The notes below the pieces were generated by a model that was not told the DNA's origin, did not search any database, and saw only the letters and a program-made list of their open reading frames with translations. Below are positions 23,188 to 31,259 of a stretch of DNA of 35,008 bases, piece by piece. Location of the stretch: the NCBI RefSeq assembly GCF_009870065.1, contig NZ_WWIA01000304.1, forward strand, positions 1 through 35,008. The letters are read 5' to 3'. The stretch comes from Streptomyces sp. SID5785. GTDB taxonomy: Bacteria > Actinomycetota > Actinomycetes > Streptomycetales > Streptomycetaceae. Numbering within the stretch: position 1 is the first letter of the stretch; every line of letters starts with the position of its first letter. A program made the position numbers and the translations under genes.

Positions 23188-24036
23188 TCAGTCCTTGACC
23201 GCGCCGCCGAGCCCGGACACCAGGCGGCGCTGTACGAGTACGAAGAAGACCAGCACCGGGATGGTCATCACCGTCGAGGCTGCCATGATTCCGCCCCAGT
23301 CGTTCTCGTCGGGTTTGAAGAAGACGAGCAGGGCCATCGGCAGCGTCGAGCGGGACGTGTCGCTGATGATGAAGGACTTCGCGAACAGGAAGTCGTTCCA
23401 GGTGGAGATGAAGGAGAAGACGCTCGTCGCCACGAGCCCCGGCAGGACGAGCGGGAAGAGGATCTGCCACAGGAAGCGGGAGCGGCTCGCACCGTCGAGG
23501 TAGGCGGCCTCCTCCAGGGCCTCGGGGACCGCCTTGACGAAGCCGCGCAGCATCCAGATCGCGAACGGCAGGGAGAACGCGAGGTGCGGCAGGATCAGCG
23601 AGCCCAGCGTGTTGAGCTGCCCGGCGTCGCGCATGAGGAAGAACAGCGGGATGGTGAGGGCCTCGACGGGCACCATCTGGGCGACGAGGAACATGACGAG
23701 CAGCGTCGTGCGGAACCGGAAGCGGAACCGGGCCACGGCGGTGGCCGCGAGGAACGCGACGAGCGCGGAGAGCACCACGACGGTGCCCGCGACGACGACG
23801 CTGTTGAGGAAGTACCGGCCGAACTCCTCCTGCTGGAAGACGCGGCGGAAGGCGTCGAGGGACGGGGAGAGCGTCCAGGGCCGCGGCTCGGTCGACTCGA
23901 TCTCGCCGGCCGGTTTGAACGCGCTGAGCACCATCCAGTAGAGCGGGAAGGCGACGACGAGGGCGGTCAGCAGGGCGGTGGCCTCGGCGAGCAGCCGCCA
24001 GGGCCGCCGGAAGGCCCGGCGCAGCAGTGACCTCAC
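23188..24036 (-). CDS. Sugar ABC transporter permease (MalG type)
   Basis: A 282-residue inner-membrane permease with six predicted helices (first: LLTALVVAFPLYWMVLSAF). The cytoplasmic EAA loop that docks the ATPase is EALEEAAYLDGASRSRFLWQ, about residues 180-199. It ends LVSGLGGAVKD, typical of the CUT1 family. The GTG at 24036 is set by the GTGA overlap with the stop of the first permease; a longer frame upstream is a shadow. It pairs with the permease at 24033-24923. Confidence 0.93.
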   Translation of the reverse strand: MRSLLRRAFRRPWRLLAEATALLTALVVAFPLYWMVLSAFKPAGEIESTEPRPWTLSPSLDAFRRVFQQEEFGRYFLNSVVVAGTVVVLSALVAFLAATAVARFRFRFRTTLLVMFLVAQMVPVEALTIPLFFLMRDAGQLNTLGSLILPHLAFSLPFAIWMLRGFVKAVPEALEEAAYLDGASRSRFLWQILFPLVLPGLVATSVFSFISTWNDFLFAKSFIISDTSRSTLPMALLVFFKPDENDWGGIMAASTVMTIPVLVFFVLVQRRLVSGLGGAVKD

Positions 24037-24923
24037 AGCTCCCGGCCCTCCCTTCGCATCAGGCGCAGGTACACGAGCGTCACGCCGAGCAGCAGGACGA
24101 GCATCACGACGCCGATCGCGGAGCCGAGGCTGTACTCGCTGGACGCGAAGGCCTTCTGGTACGCGTACACGTTGAGCACGAGGTTCTGGCCCGCGATGCC
24201 GCCGCCGCCCGTCATCACGTAGATCTGGGTGAAGACCTTGAAGTCCCAGATGACGGACTGGATGGTCACGACGACCAGGATCGGGCGCAGGATCGGGGCC
24301 GTGACGGAGCGCCAGGTGCGCCAGTGGGAGGCCCCGTCGAGTGCGGCCGCCTCCAGGACCTCGGAGGGGATGGCGCGCAGGCCCGCGTAGACGGTCACCA
24401 TCACGAACGGGAAGGAGCACCAGACCACTTCGAGCAGCACGAGGGTGAACGCGCTGTACCGGCCGTAGGTCCAGGAGTGGTCGCCGAGTCCGAGCACCTT
24501 GTTGACGGGGCCGAAGTCCGGGTCGAAGAGGAAGACCCAGACGGTGGAGCCGGTGATGGCGGGGGTGGCCCAGGCGCCGAGCGCGGCCAGCATGAGGGCG
24601 AGCCGGGGCACGGCCCGCACCCGTGTGAGCAGCACGGCGAGCGCGCAGCCCACCAGGAGGGTCGCGGTGACGCAGGCCGCGGCGAACAGCACCGTGGCGA
24701 GCAGCACCTGCCAGAACTGGCTGTCCGAGAACAGCTCCTGGTAGTTGCCGAGTCCCTGGAAGGTGGTCGGCTCGCCGCCGCTGACCTGGGCCTGGGTGTA
24801 CTCGAGGAAGGAGATCAGGCCGAGCTGGTAGACGGGGTAGACGAGGAGTCCGGCGAGCAGCAGGAGGGCGGGGGCGAGGTAGAGCCAGGGGGTCCAGCGC
24901 GCCCCGCGCACGGCGGAGCTCAC
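24033..24923 (-). CDS. Sugar ABC transporter permease (MalF type)
   Basis: A 296-residue inner-membrane permease of the CUT1 family, with a first helix LYLAPALLLLAGLLVYPVYQ and about six helices in all. The EAA loop is SEVLEAAALDGASHWRTWRS. The GTG at 24923 follows from the GTGA overlap with the stop of the binding-protein gene. No ATPase gene is in the operon. In Streptomyces, sugar importers of this kind usually share the ATPase MsiK encoded elsewhere. Confidence 0.93.
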   Translation of the reverse strand: MSSAVRGARWTPWLYLAPALLLLAGLLVYPVYQLGLISFLEYTQAQVSGGEPTTFQGLGNYQELFSDSQFWQVLLATVLFAAACVTATLLVGCALAVLLTRVRAVPRLALMLAALGAWATPAITGSTVWVFLFDPDFGPVNKVLGLGDHSWTYGRYSAFTLVLLEVVWCSFPFVMVTVYAGLRAIPSEVLEAAALDGASHWRTWRSVTAPILRPILVVVTIQSVIWDFKVFTQIYVMTGGGGIAGQNLVLNVYAYQKAFASSEYSLGSAIGVVMLVLLLGVTLVYLRLMRREGREL

Positions 24924-26218
24924 CCGGCGGCCCCGAAGGCGTCGTCCATCTTCTTCGCCGCGTCCGCGGAGGCGGCGTCCACGCTCTTCCGGCCGCTGAC
25001 GATCTCCTGGAACATGGTGGGCAGCACGAGCGAGGAGTCGATCGTGGCCCAGGCGGGCGAGGCGGGCACGAACTCGGTGCCGGCGTCGAGGGTCTTCACG
25101 AAGGGCTCGACGAACGGCTCGCTGCGGGCGACCTCCTCGCGGACGTCGGTGAACGTCGGCAGGAAGCCCATGCCCTCGAACAGGCCGCGCTGCACGTCCT
25201 TGCCCGCGAGTCGTTCGACGAGGTCGACGGCGAGGGTGCGGTGCCCGGTGCTCTTGAGGACGCCCAGGTTGTTGCCGCCGGCGAAGGCGGGGGCGATCTC
25301 GCCGGCCTTGACGCCGGGCAGCGGGACGACGGCGTACTTTCCCTTGACCTTGCCGCTCTCGACGGCCTGGTGGTTGAAGTCGCCGCCGATCGCCATGGCC
25401 GCCTTGCCGGAGGCGAAGGCGGTGACCGTGTCGTTGCCGCCCATCGCGGCGCACTTGGCGGCCGGGCAGTTGGTGTCGCCGAAGAGGTCGGTGTAGGCCT
25501 TGATGCCCTTGCGGGCGGCGGGGCTGTCGAGGGCGGAGGCGTACGAGGCGCCCTTCTTCTCGGCGAGCGCGCCGCCGTGGGCCCACAGGAACGGCATGGC
25601 GCCGTAGGTGTAGGCGCCGCCGACGGCGAGACCGTACAGCTCGGGGCGCTTCGCGTGGATCTTCCGCGCGGTGGCGGCGAGTTCGGCCTGGGTCCCCGGG
25701 ACGTCGAGGCCGAGGTCGTCGAGGACGTCGGTGCGGTAGTAGAGCGCGCGGACGCCGACGAAGAAGGGCGCGCCGTAGACCTTCCCGCCGACGGTGACGG
25801 ACTCGCGGGCGGTGGGGTCGGTGTCCTCGGCCGCGGGCCAGTCGCCGAACTCCTTCGTGATGTCGGCCAGTCCGCCGTCCTTCACGTACCCGGCGGTGTC
25901 GGTGTTGCCGTACTCGATGACGTCGGGGGCGGACTTCGGGTCGTTGAAGGCCGCCTTGATCTTCTCGGCGCGGGTCTCGACCGGGATGTACTCGACCTTG
26001 ACGTCGGTGCCGCTGTGGGCCGTGCGGAAGGCGTCGAGCGCGGTGTCGACGACCTTCTTCTTGGGGCCGTTGTCGACCTCCTGGAAGAGCCAGACGCGCA
26101 GGGTGCCGCTCTTGTCGTCGGTGCCGGAGCCGCTGGTGTCGGAGGTGCCGGGGGCGCAGGCGGTGGCGGCGAGGACAAGTGCGGTGAGGGGGAGAGCCGT
26201 TCGTGCAAGGAGCTTCAT
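24920..26218 (-). CDS. Extracellular sugar-binding lipoprotein (ABC transporter)
   Basis: A 432-residue family 1 solute-binding protein. The signal peptide KLLARTALPLTALVLAATAC ends in a lipobox Cys at residue 21, so it is anchored outside the membrane. The mature protein begins with a Gly/Ser/Thr linker, then the strand LRVWLFQEVDNGPKKKVVDT. Later landmarks are DVIEYGNTDTAGYVKDGGLAD, YGAPFFVGVRALYYRTDVLDD and ASGKAAMAIGGDFN. The ATG at 26218 has ggagg 9 nt upstream. It is the first gene of an operon with two permeases and a GH20 hexosaminidase. The ligand is therefore probably a HexNAc-containing oligosaccharide, which is an inference from context. Confidence 0.92.
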   Translation of the reverse strand: MKLLARTALPLTALVLAATACAPGTSDTSGSGTDDKSGTLRVWLFQEVDNGPKKKVVDTALDAFRTAHSGTDVKVEYIPVETRAEKIKAAFNDPKSAPDVIEYGNTDTAGYVKDGGLADITKEFGDWPAAEDTDPTARESVTVGGKVYGAPFFVGVRALYYRTDVLDDLGLDVPGTQAELAATARKIHAKRPELYGLAVGGAYTYGAMPFLWAHGGALAEKKGASYASALDSPAARKGIKAYTDLFGDTNCPAAKCAAMGGNDTVTAFASGKAAMAIGGDFNHQAVESGKVKGKYAVVPLPGVKAGEIAPAFAGGNNLGVLKSTGHRTLAVDLVERLAGKDVQRGLFEGMGFLPTFTDVREEVARSEPFVEPFVKTLDAGTEFVPASPAWATIDSSLVLPTMFQEIVSGRKSVDAASADAAKKMDDAFGAAG

Positions 26219-26241
26219 CCGGAAACGCCTCCGAAGTGTCG

Positions 26242-26256
26242 TTGCAACATACGCAA
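26242..26256. promoter_or_regulatory. Candidate operator in the sugar-operon leader
   Basis: TTGCAACATACGCAA is an imperfect inverted repeat with TTGC/GCAA ends. It lies between the proposed transcription start and the start codon of the binding-protein gene. Such TTGC-type sites resemble LacI/GntR-family operators that control sugar uptake in actinobacteria. The regulator is not in the window. Confidence 0.4.
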
Positions 26257-26285
26257 TGGGGGTTTCGCTGTGCACAACACGGAGG

Positions 26286-26315
26286 AGGCTAGAAGGTCTG
26301 AACCTGTGAGCGCAA
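26286..26315 (-). promoter_or_regulatory. Candidate promoter of the sugar ABC/hexosaminidase operon
   Basis: On the minus strand the -35 TTGCGC (26310-26315) and the -10 TAGCCT (26286-26291) are 18 bp apart, a good vegetative-type match. Transcription would start near 26279, giving a leader of about 60 nt that contains the inverted repeat at 26242-26256. Confidence 0.5.
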
Positions 26316-26351
26316 TGGTTCACCGCGAACCGGCGGCCCCGGACAGCACGA

Positions 26352-26387
26352 AGGCCCCCGGCGCGCGTCACCGCACACCAGGGGCCT
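26352..26387 (-). terminator. Terminator hairpin after the DUF3039 gene
   Basis: AGGCCCC (26352-26358) pairs with GGGGCCT (26381-26387), with a 22-nt GC-rich loop. It lies about 20 nt past the DUF3039 stop codon and separates that gene from the sugar operon. Confidence 0.55.
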
Positions 26388-26407
26388 CAGCGGACCGGGA
26401 GGGAGAA

Positions 26408-26698
26408 CTACTTCTTGCCGCCGTCCTTGCCCTTGTCCTTGTCGCCGCCGGCGCCCATGGACTCGTAGATCTCCTTGCACATGGGACACACGGGGTACTT
26501 CTTCGGGTCACGGCCCGGGACCCACACCTTGCCGCAGAGCGCGACGACAGGGGTGCCGTCGAGCGCGCTCGCCATGATCTTGTCCTTCTGGACGTAATGG
26601 GCGAAGCGCTCGTGATCGCCGTCGCCGTGCGACGTCTGCGGCGTCGGCTCTACGAGGGTCCCCGTACCTGTCCCGCGCTCGGGCTCGAGAGTGCTCAT
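26408..26698 (-). CDS. DUF3039 domain-containing protein
   Basis: A 96-residue conserved actinobacterial protein of unknown function. The core HERFAHYVQKDKIMASALDG, then TPVVALCGKVWVPGRDPKKYPVCPMCKEIYE, is the DUF3039 signature. The cysteines (LCGK and CPMC) could form a small metal site. The tail is Lys/Asp/Gly repeats (GGDKDKGKDGGKK). The ATG at 26698 is chosen; a TTG at 26707 also opens the frame but overlaps the proposed -10. It lies next to YqgE on the same strand, as in other streptomycetes from memory. Confidence 0.9.
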   Translation of the reverse strand: MSTLEPERGTGTGTLVEPTPQTSHGDGDHERFAHYVQKDKIMASALDGTPVVALCGKVWVPGRDPKKYPVCPMCKEIYESMGAGGDKDKGKDGGKK

Positions 26699-26706
26699 AA
26701 CGGCCA

Positions 26707-26712
26707 AGGGTA
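26707..26712 (-). promoter_or_regulatory. -10 element placed for a near-leaderless DUF3039 transcript
   Basis: TACCCT is followed by 8 nt and the ATG. There is no Shine-Dalgarno sequence in the gap. Transcription would start within 1-2 nt of the start codon. The -35 region is weak (TTCGTG-like at 17 bp). Confidence 0.4.
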
Positions 26713-26750
26713 CTGAAGCCCGCGCCGAGCACGAAGAGCCGCCGGTGGCA

Positions 26751-27320
26751 TCAGTTGAGCGACGGGTCGTCCGGGTACGTGGCGACCATCGCCAGCTCGC
26801 CGCGCTGACGGCGCAGCACCGCCCGCCACAGCCCCTCGGGCCGGGTCACCGACACGTCGCCGGGCTCCGACTCGACCACGTACCAGGCCCCGTCGGTCAG
26901 CTCGCCCTCCAGCTGGCCCGGACCCCAGCCCGCGTACCCGGCGAAGATCCGCAGCGAGCCGAGCGCCGCCGCGAGCAGCTCCGGCGGGGCCTCCAGGTCG
27001 ACGAGGCCGATCGCGCCGTGCACCCGGCGCCAGCCGAGCGGCGCCCGCTCCAGCGAATCGCCGGGGATGACCGCGACACCGAGCGCCGAGTCCAGCGAGA
27101 CGGGACCGCCCTGGAAGACGACACCCGGCTCACCGGCCAGGTCGCCCCAGCCCTCCAGGATGTCGCCGACGTCCACCGGCGTGGGCCGGTTGAGGACGAC
27201 GCCGAGCGAGCCCTCCTCGTCGTGGTCGAGGAGCAGCACGACCGCCCGGTCGAAATTCGGGTCCGCGAGGGCGGGTGTGGCCACGAGCAGCCGCCCTGTG
27301 AGCGAGGACACCTCGGTCAT
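26751..27320 (-). CDS. YqgE/AlgH family protein
   Basis: A 189-residue cytoplasmic protein of the UPF0301 family. Hallmarks are LTGRLLVATPALADPNFDRAVVLLL, EEGSLGVVLNRP, VFQGGPVSLDSALGVAV and the late IFAGYAGWGPGQLEGEL. The biochemical role is not established. The ATG at 27320 (MTEVSS) is preferred because ggga is at a usable distance; the ATG at 27329 would have it only 2 nt away. It is transcribed divergently from murA. Confidence 0.92.
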   Translation of the reverse strand: MTEVSSLTGRLLVATPALADPNFDRAVVLLLDHDEEGSLGVVLNRPTPVDVGDILEGWGDLAGEPGVVFQGGPVSLDSALGVAVIPGDSLERAPLGWRRVHGAIGLVDLEAPPELLAAALGSLRIFAGYAGWGPGQLEGELTDGAWYVVESEPGDVSVTRPEGLWRAVLRRQRGELAMVATYPDDPSLN

Positions 27321-27572
27321 GGCAGACATGATCCCGCATCTTGCCGCCCGAGGGGGAGCCAAGCGCGACAACCGTATGAACGCAGCTCAGCGCGGCCCGA
27401 AACGGAATCCGGACGGGGCCGCCGCCGGTCACCGCCCGCGTCCGATTCGGCACGGTTCGTGTTGTAGCGAAGTCATGACGGTTCTGTGCGTCCGCGGGCT
27501 TACGGAACAAGGGGAGGCGGCCCTTACTCTTATGCCTTGGCCCCTGCCCATCCTCATCGGAACGCGAGATTC
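27321..27572. other. Divergent promoter region between yqgE-type gene and murA
   Basis: 252 nt between divergent genes. It should hold both promoters, but I cannot assign convincing -35/-10 pairs. TACTCT near 27530 is the best -10-like hexamer on the murA side. No coding sequence seen. Confidence 0.35.
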
Positions 27573-28913
27573 ATGACCGTCACCGACGATGTACTGCTTG
27601 TCCACGGCGGAACCCCGCTGGAGGGCGAGATCCGTGTCCGCGGCGCGAAGAACCTCGTGCCCAAGGCCATGGTCGCCGCCCTGCTCGGCAGCGCCCCGAG
27701 CCGGCTGCGGAACGTCCCGGACATCCGCGACGTCCGCGTCGTGCGCGGCCTGCTCCAGCTGCACGGCGTGACGGTCGCGCCCGGCGAGGAACCGGGCGAG
27801 CTGGTGATGGACCCCTCGCACGTCGAGTCGGCCAACGTGGCGGACATCGACGCGCACGCCGGGTCCTCCCGCATCCCGATCCTGCTGTGCGGCCCGCTGC
27901 TCCACCGCCTCGGCCACGCCTTCATCCCGGGCCTGGGCGGCTGCGACATCGGCGGACGCCCCATCGACTTCCACTTCGAGGTGCTGCGCCAGTTCGGCGC
28001 GACCATCGAGAAGCGCGCGGACGGCCAGTACCTGGAGGCCCCGCAGCGCCTGCGCGGCACGAAGATCCAGCTCCCCTACCCCTCCGTGGGCGCCACCGAG
28101 CAGGTCCTGCTCACGGCCGTCCTCGCCGAGGGCGTCACGGAGCTCTCGAACGCGGCCGTCGAGCCGGAGATCGAGGACCTGATCTGCGTCCTGCAGAAAA
28201 TGGGCGCGATCATCGCGATGGACACCGACCGCACCATCCGCATCACCGGTGTCGACACCCTCGGCGGCTACACGCACCGCGCGCTCCCGGACCGCCTGGA
28301 GGCGGCGTCCTGGGCCTCGGCCGCGCTCGCCACGCAGGGCGACATCTACGTGCGCGGCGCCCAGCAGCGCTCGATGATGACCTTCCTCAACACGTACCGG
28401 AAGGTCGGCGGCGCCTTCGAGATCGACGACGAGGGCATCCGCTTCTGGCACCCGGGCGGCCAGCTCAAGTCGATCGCGCTGGAGACGGACGTCCACCCCG
28501 GCTTCCAGACCGACTGGCAGCAGCCGCTCGTCGTCGCGCTCACGCAGGCCACGGGCCTGTCGATCGTCCACGAGACGGTCTACGAGTCGCGCCTCGGCTT
28601 CACCTCCGCGCTCAACCAGATGGGTGCGCACATCCAGCTCTACCGCGAGTGCCTGGGCGGCTCCGACTGCCGCTTCGGCCAGCGCAACTTCCTGCACTCC
28701 GCGGTCGTCTCGGGACCGACCAAGCTGGAGGGCGCCGACCTGGTCATCCCCGACCTGCGCGGCGGCTTCTCGTACCTGATCGCGGCCCTGGCCGCGCAGG
28801 GCACCTCGCGGGTGCACGGCATCGACCTGATCAACCGCGGCTACGAGAACTTCATGGAGAAGCTCGTCGAGCTCGGGGCGAAGGTCGAGCTCCCGGGGAA
28901 GGCGCTCGGCTAG
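27573..28913 (+). CDS. murA: UDP-N-acetylglucosamine 1-carboxyvinyltransferase
   Basis: A 446-residue enzyme for the first committed step of peptidoglycan synthesis, transferring enolpyruvate from PEP to UDP-GlcNAc in the cytosol. GAKNLVPK (Lys26-Asn27) is the conserved substrate site. The loop GLGGCDIGGRPIDFHFEVL places Cys124 at the position of the fosfomycin-target Cys115 of E. coli. DLRGGFSYLIAALAAQG is the PEP-binding Arg region near the C-terminus. The ATG at 27573 (MTVTDDVLLVHGG) matches where family similarity begins; the frame opens earlier without homology. Several positions differ from E. coli MurA (CDIGG for CAIGA), as expected for an actinobacterial paralogue. A perfect hairpin follows the stop. 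Confidence 0.95.
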   Translation: MTVTDDVLLVHGGTPLEGEIRVRGAKNLVPKAMVAALLGSAPSRLRNVPDIRDVRVVRGLLQLHGVTVAPGEEPGELVMDPSHVESANVADIDAHAGSSRIPILLCGPLLHRLGHAFIPGLGGCDIGGRPIDFHFEVLRQFGATIEKRADGQYLEAPQRLRGTKIQLPYPSVGATEQVLLTAVLAEGVTELSNAAVEPEIEDLICVLQKMGAIIAMDTDRTIRITGVDTLGGYTHRALPDRLEAASWASAALATQGDIYVRGAQQRSMMTFLNTYRKVGGAFEIDDEGIRFWHPGGQLKSIALETDVHPGFQTDWQQPLVVALTQATGLSIVHETVYESRLGFTSALNQMGAHIQLYRECLGGSDCRFGQRNFLHSAVVSGPTKLEGADLVIPDLRGGFSYLIAALAAQGTSRVHGIDLINRGYENFMEKLVELGAKVELPGKALG

Positions 28914-28934
28914 CCGTCACGGCTGTGTGGGCCA

Positions 28935-28970
28935 AAGGGGGCCGCCCGGGGACACCCGGGCGGCCCCCTT
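28935..28970. terminator. Perfect 16-bp terminator hairpin after murA
   Basis: AAGGGGGCCGCCCGGG (28935-28950) pairs perfectly with 28955-28970 around a GACA tetraloop, 21 nt past the murA stop. The 3' arm ends CCCCTT. It probably acts as the murA terminator and may also block antisense read-through from hup. Confidence 0.9.
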
Positions 28971-29022
28971 CGGCGTTCCCACCGCACCGAGCCTGCGGGC
29001 CGGTGGGAGAGCCCGGAAACGC

Positions 29023-29068
29023 CGCGAGGGGCGGTACCCGGTGCGAACACCGGGTACCGCCCCTCGCG
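29023..29068. terminator. Perfect 21-bp terminator hairpin after hup
   Basis: A perfect 21-bp stem (left arm starts CGCGAGGGGCGGTACCCGG) closes a CGAA tetraloop at 29044-29047. It lies 17 nt from the hup stop codon. It is the longest perfect stem in the window and forms a pair with the murA hairpin about 50 nt away. Confidence 0.9.
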
Positions 29069-29085
29069 CTTGCCGAAGAGGCTGC

Positions 29086-29367
29086 TTACTTGCCCTTGGC
29101 GGCTTCCTTGAGCTTCGAGCCCGCGGAGACCTTGACGCTGTAACCGGCCGGGATGTTGATCGGCTCGCCGGTCTGCGGGTTACGAGCGGTGCGAGCGGCA
29201 CGGTGCGTGCGCTCGAAGGTCAGGAAGCCGGGGATGGTGACCTTCTCGTCGCCCTTGGCAACGATCTCGCCGACGGTCTCGGCGAACGCGGCCAGGACCG
29301 CGTCGGCGTCCTTGCGGGTCACCTCGGCGCGGTCGGCCAGCGCGGCCACCAGCTCACTGCGGTTCAT
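29086..29367 (-). CDS. hupA: HU-family nucleoid-associated DNA-binding protein
   Basis: 93 residues, the standard HU length. The helical body MNRSELVAALADRAEVTRKD is followed by the beta-arm region (VTIPGFLTFERTHRAARTARNPQTGEPINIPAGYSVKV), with the conserved RNPQTG tip that inserts into the DNA minor groove. It lacks the long Lys/Ala tail of the HupS-type paralogue, so it corresponds to the vegetative HupA type (SCO2950 in S. coelicolor, from memory). cgggag lies 7 nt upstream of the ATG. It has its own long leader with a perfect inverted repeat and its own terminator. Confidence 0.95.
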   Translation of the reverse strand: MNRSELVAALADRAEVTRKDADAVLAAFAETVGEIVAKGDEKVTIPGFLTFERTHRAARTARNPQTGEPINIPAGYSVKVSAGSKLKEAAKGK

Positions 29368-29702
29368 TTTTGTACTCCCGTGTTCTTCTTGCCGTTGAGG
29401 CGTGCCACGCGGTCGGGCCGCGTGGCGGGCGACAGCGAAGCCGATGCTGCCAGGGTCTCGGTCAGGCCCAGGACCCGGGGTCCGTCACGTCCGGACCCGT
29501 GCGCCTGTGGGGGCGCCCCCTGGACGAGCCCTTGGGGATGCATCCTGCCCCCACCAGCGGCGGTAATGCCAATCCGGCACCCGTGGGGGTCACCCGGAAG
29601 GCACCACCGGCCGCGAGGGCGAGGCACTCCCGGGGTTCAGGGGCCTGCTTCCCGGCCACCCTAGATGCCCCAAGGGGCGTGCCTCCCGCGACGCGCCGGT
29701 TT
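29368..29702. other. 335-nt hup leader and promoter region
   Basis: The gap between the malic enzyme stop and hup start. On the minus strand TTGGCA (29567-29572) and CAGGAT (29542-29547), 19 bp apart, form the best promoter candidate, giving a leader of about 165 nt. The leader contains the inverted repeat at 29404-29426. A TAGGGT hexamer at 29658-29663 lacks a -35. No known riboswitch class was recognised and no gene seen. Confidence 0.4.
29404..29426 (-). promoter_or_regulatory. Inverted repeat in the hup leader
   Basis: GCCACGCGG-TCGGG-CCGCGTGGC is a perfect 9-bp inverted repeat located 37-59 nt upstream of the hup start codon. It could fold as an mRNA hairpin controlling stability or translation, or act as a protein-binding site. 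Confidence 0.55.
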
Positions 29703-31148
29703 TCAGGCCCCCGTGGCCCCTGTCACAGCCACCCCGGCCGCCTTCGCGGCGTTCCGCACGGCTCCGGCGACCGCTCCGGCCACCTTGTCGTTGAAGACGC
29801 TCGGGATGATGTAGTTCGGGTTGAGCTCGTCCTCGCTCACCACGTCGGCCAGGGCGGTGGCGGCGGCGAGCATCATCTCCGTGTTGACCGTGCGCGACTG
29901 GGCGTCGAGCAGGCCGCGGAAGACGCCGGGGAACACCAGGACGTTGTTGATCTGGTTCGGGAAGTCCGAGCGGCCGGTGGCCACCACGGCCGCCGTCCGG
30001 CGGGCGACGGCGGGGTCGACCTCGGGGTCCGGGTTCGCGAGTGCGAAGACGATGGCGCCCTCGGCCATGGCCGCGACGTCGTCCCCGTTCAGCACGTTCG
30101 GGGCGGAGACGCCGATGAAGACGTCGGCGCCGACCACGGCCTCCTTGAGGGTGCCCGTGAGGACCCCGTCGGGGCCGCCCGTGTTGGTGTTGTCGGCGAT
30201 CCAGCGCAGCGGCGAGTCGCTCGCGGCGTCCACCAGGTCCGCGCGGTCGGCGTGCACGACACCGTGGATGTCGGCCACCACCGCGTTCTTCACGCCCGCG
30301 GCGAGCAGGAGCTTGAGGATGGCGGTGCCCGCGGCGCCGGCGCCGGACATGACCACACGGATGTCGCCGATGGCCTTGCCCGCCACACGCAGGGCGTTCG
30401 TCAGGGCGGCGAGCACGACGATGGCCGTGCCGTGCTGGTCGTCGTGGAAGACGGGGATGTCGAGGGCCTCGCGCAGCCGGGCCTCGATCTCGAAGCAGCG
30501 GGGCGCCGAGATGTCCTCGAGGTTGATGCCCGCGAAGCCGGGAGCGATGGCCTTGACGATCTCGACGATGGCGTCGGTGTCCTGGGTGTCCAGGCAGATC
30601 GGCCAGGCATCGATGTCGGCGAAGCGCTTGAAGAGGGCGGCCTTGCCCTCCATGACCGGCATCGCGGCCATCGGGCCGATGTTGCCGAGGCCGAGGACGG
30701 CGGAGCCGTCCGTCACGACCGCAACCGTGTTCCGCTTGATGGTCAGGCGGCGGGCGTCCTCGGGGTTCTCCGCGATCGCCATGCAGACGCGGGCGACGCC
30801 CGGCGTGTAGACCATGGACAGGTCGTCACGGTTGCGGATGGGGTGCTTGGACTGCATCTCGATCTTGCCGCCGAGGTGCATGAGGAACGTACGGTCGGAC
30901 ACCTTGCCGAGCGTGACGCCCTCGATGCCGCGCAGTTCCTCGACGATCTCGTCCGCGTGGGCCGTCGAGGTGGCCGCGATGGTGACGTCGATACGGAGCT
31001 TCTCGTGGCCGGACGCCGTGACGTCGAGGCCGGTCACCGAGCCTCCGGAGGACTCCACGGCCGTGGTGAGCTGCGAGACGGCCGTGCCGCTCGCGGGTAC
31101 TTCCAGCCGGACCGTCATCGAGTAGGAGACGCTGGGCGCCGTTGCCAT
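29703..31148 (-). CDS. ACT-domain malic enzyme (NAD-type)
   Basis: A 481-residue oxidative decarboxylase, malate to pyruvate and CO2 with NAD(P)H, linking the TCA cycle to pyruvate pools. An N-terminal ACT-like domain (about 8-85) probably gives allosteric control. The catalytic part has Tyr114 in YTPGV, metal ligands Glu211-Asp212 (INLEDISAPR) and Asp236-Asp237 (FHDDQHGTA), and the Rossmann motif GAGAAG at 269-274. From memory, the S. coelicolor counterpart SCO2951 is NAD-dependent; cofactor choice cannot be proven here. gaggaag lies 6 nt upstream of the ATG. A 14-bp palindrome sits about 110 nt upstream. Confidence 0.93.
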   Translation of the reverse strand: MATAPSVSYSMTVRLEVPASGTAVSQLTTAVESSGGSVTGLDVTASGHEKLRIDVTIAATSTAHADEIVEELRGIEGVTLGKVSDRTFLMHLGGKIEMQSKHPIRNRDDLSMVYTPGVARVCMAIAENPEDARRLTIKRNTVAVVTDGSAVLGLGNIGPMAAMPVMEGKAALFKRFADIDAWPICLDTQDTDAIVEIVKAIAPGFAGINLEDISAPRCFEIEARLREALDIPVFHDDQHGTAIVVLAALTNALRVAGKAIGDIRVVMSGAGAAGTAILKLLLAAGVKNAVVADIHGVVHADRADLVDAASDSPLRWIADNTNTGGPDGVLTGTLKEAVVGADVFIGVSAPNVLNGDDVAAMAEGAIVFALANPDPEVDPAVARRTAAVVATGRSDFPNQINNVLVFPGVFRGLLDAQSRTVNTEMMLAAATALADVVSEDELNPNYIIPSVFNDKVAGAVAGAVRNAAKAAGVAVTGATGA

Positions 31149-31259
31149 GGCCGACTTCCTCTGCTTTCACCGTGTAGCTGTTGCCGTCCGATGGTCGCAC
31201 CTACCGGCGAGTACGTGGTAGCCGCATCGGATTCTGAACCTTGTGTTCATCCCAGTTTC

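Noticed and set aside
29500-29640. Possible riboswitch in the hup leader
   Set aside because: The stretch is G/C-rich with several local pairings, but no conserved core of a known riboswitch class could be matched.
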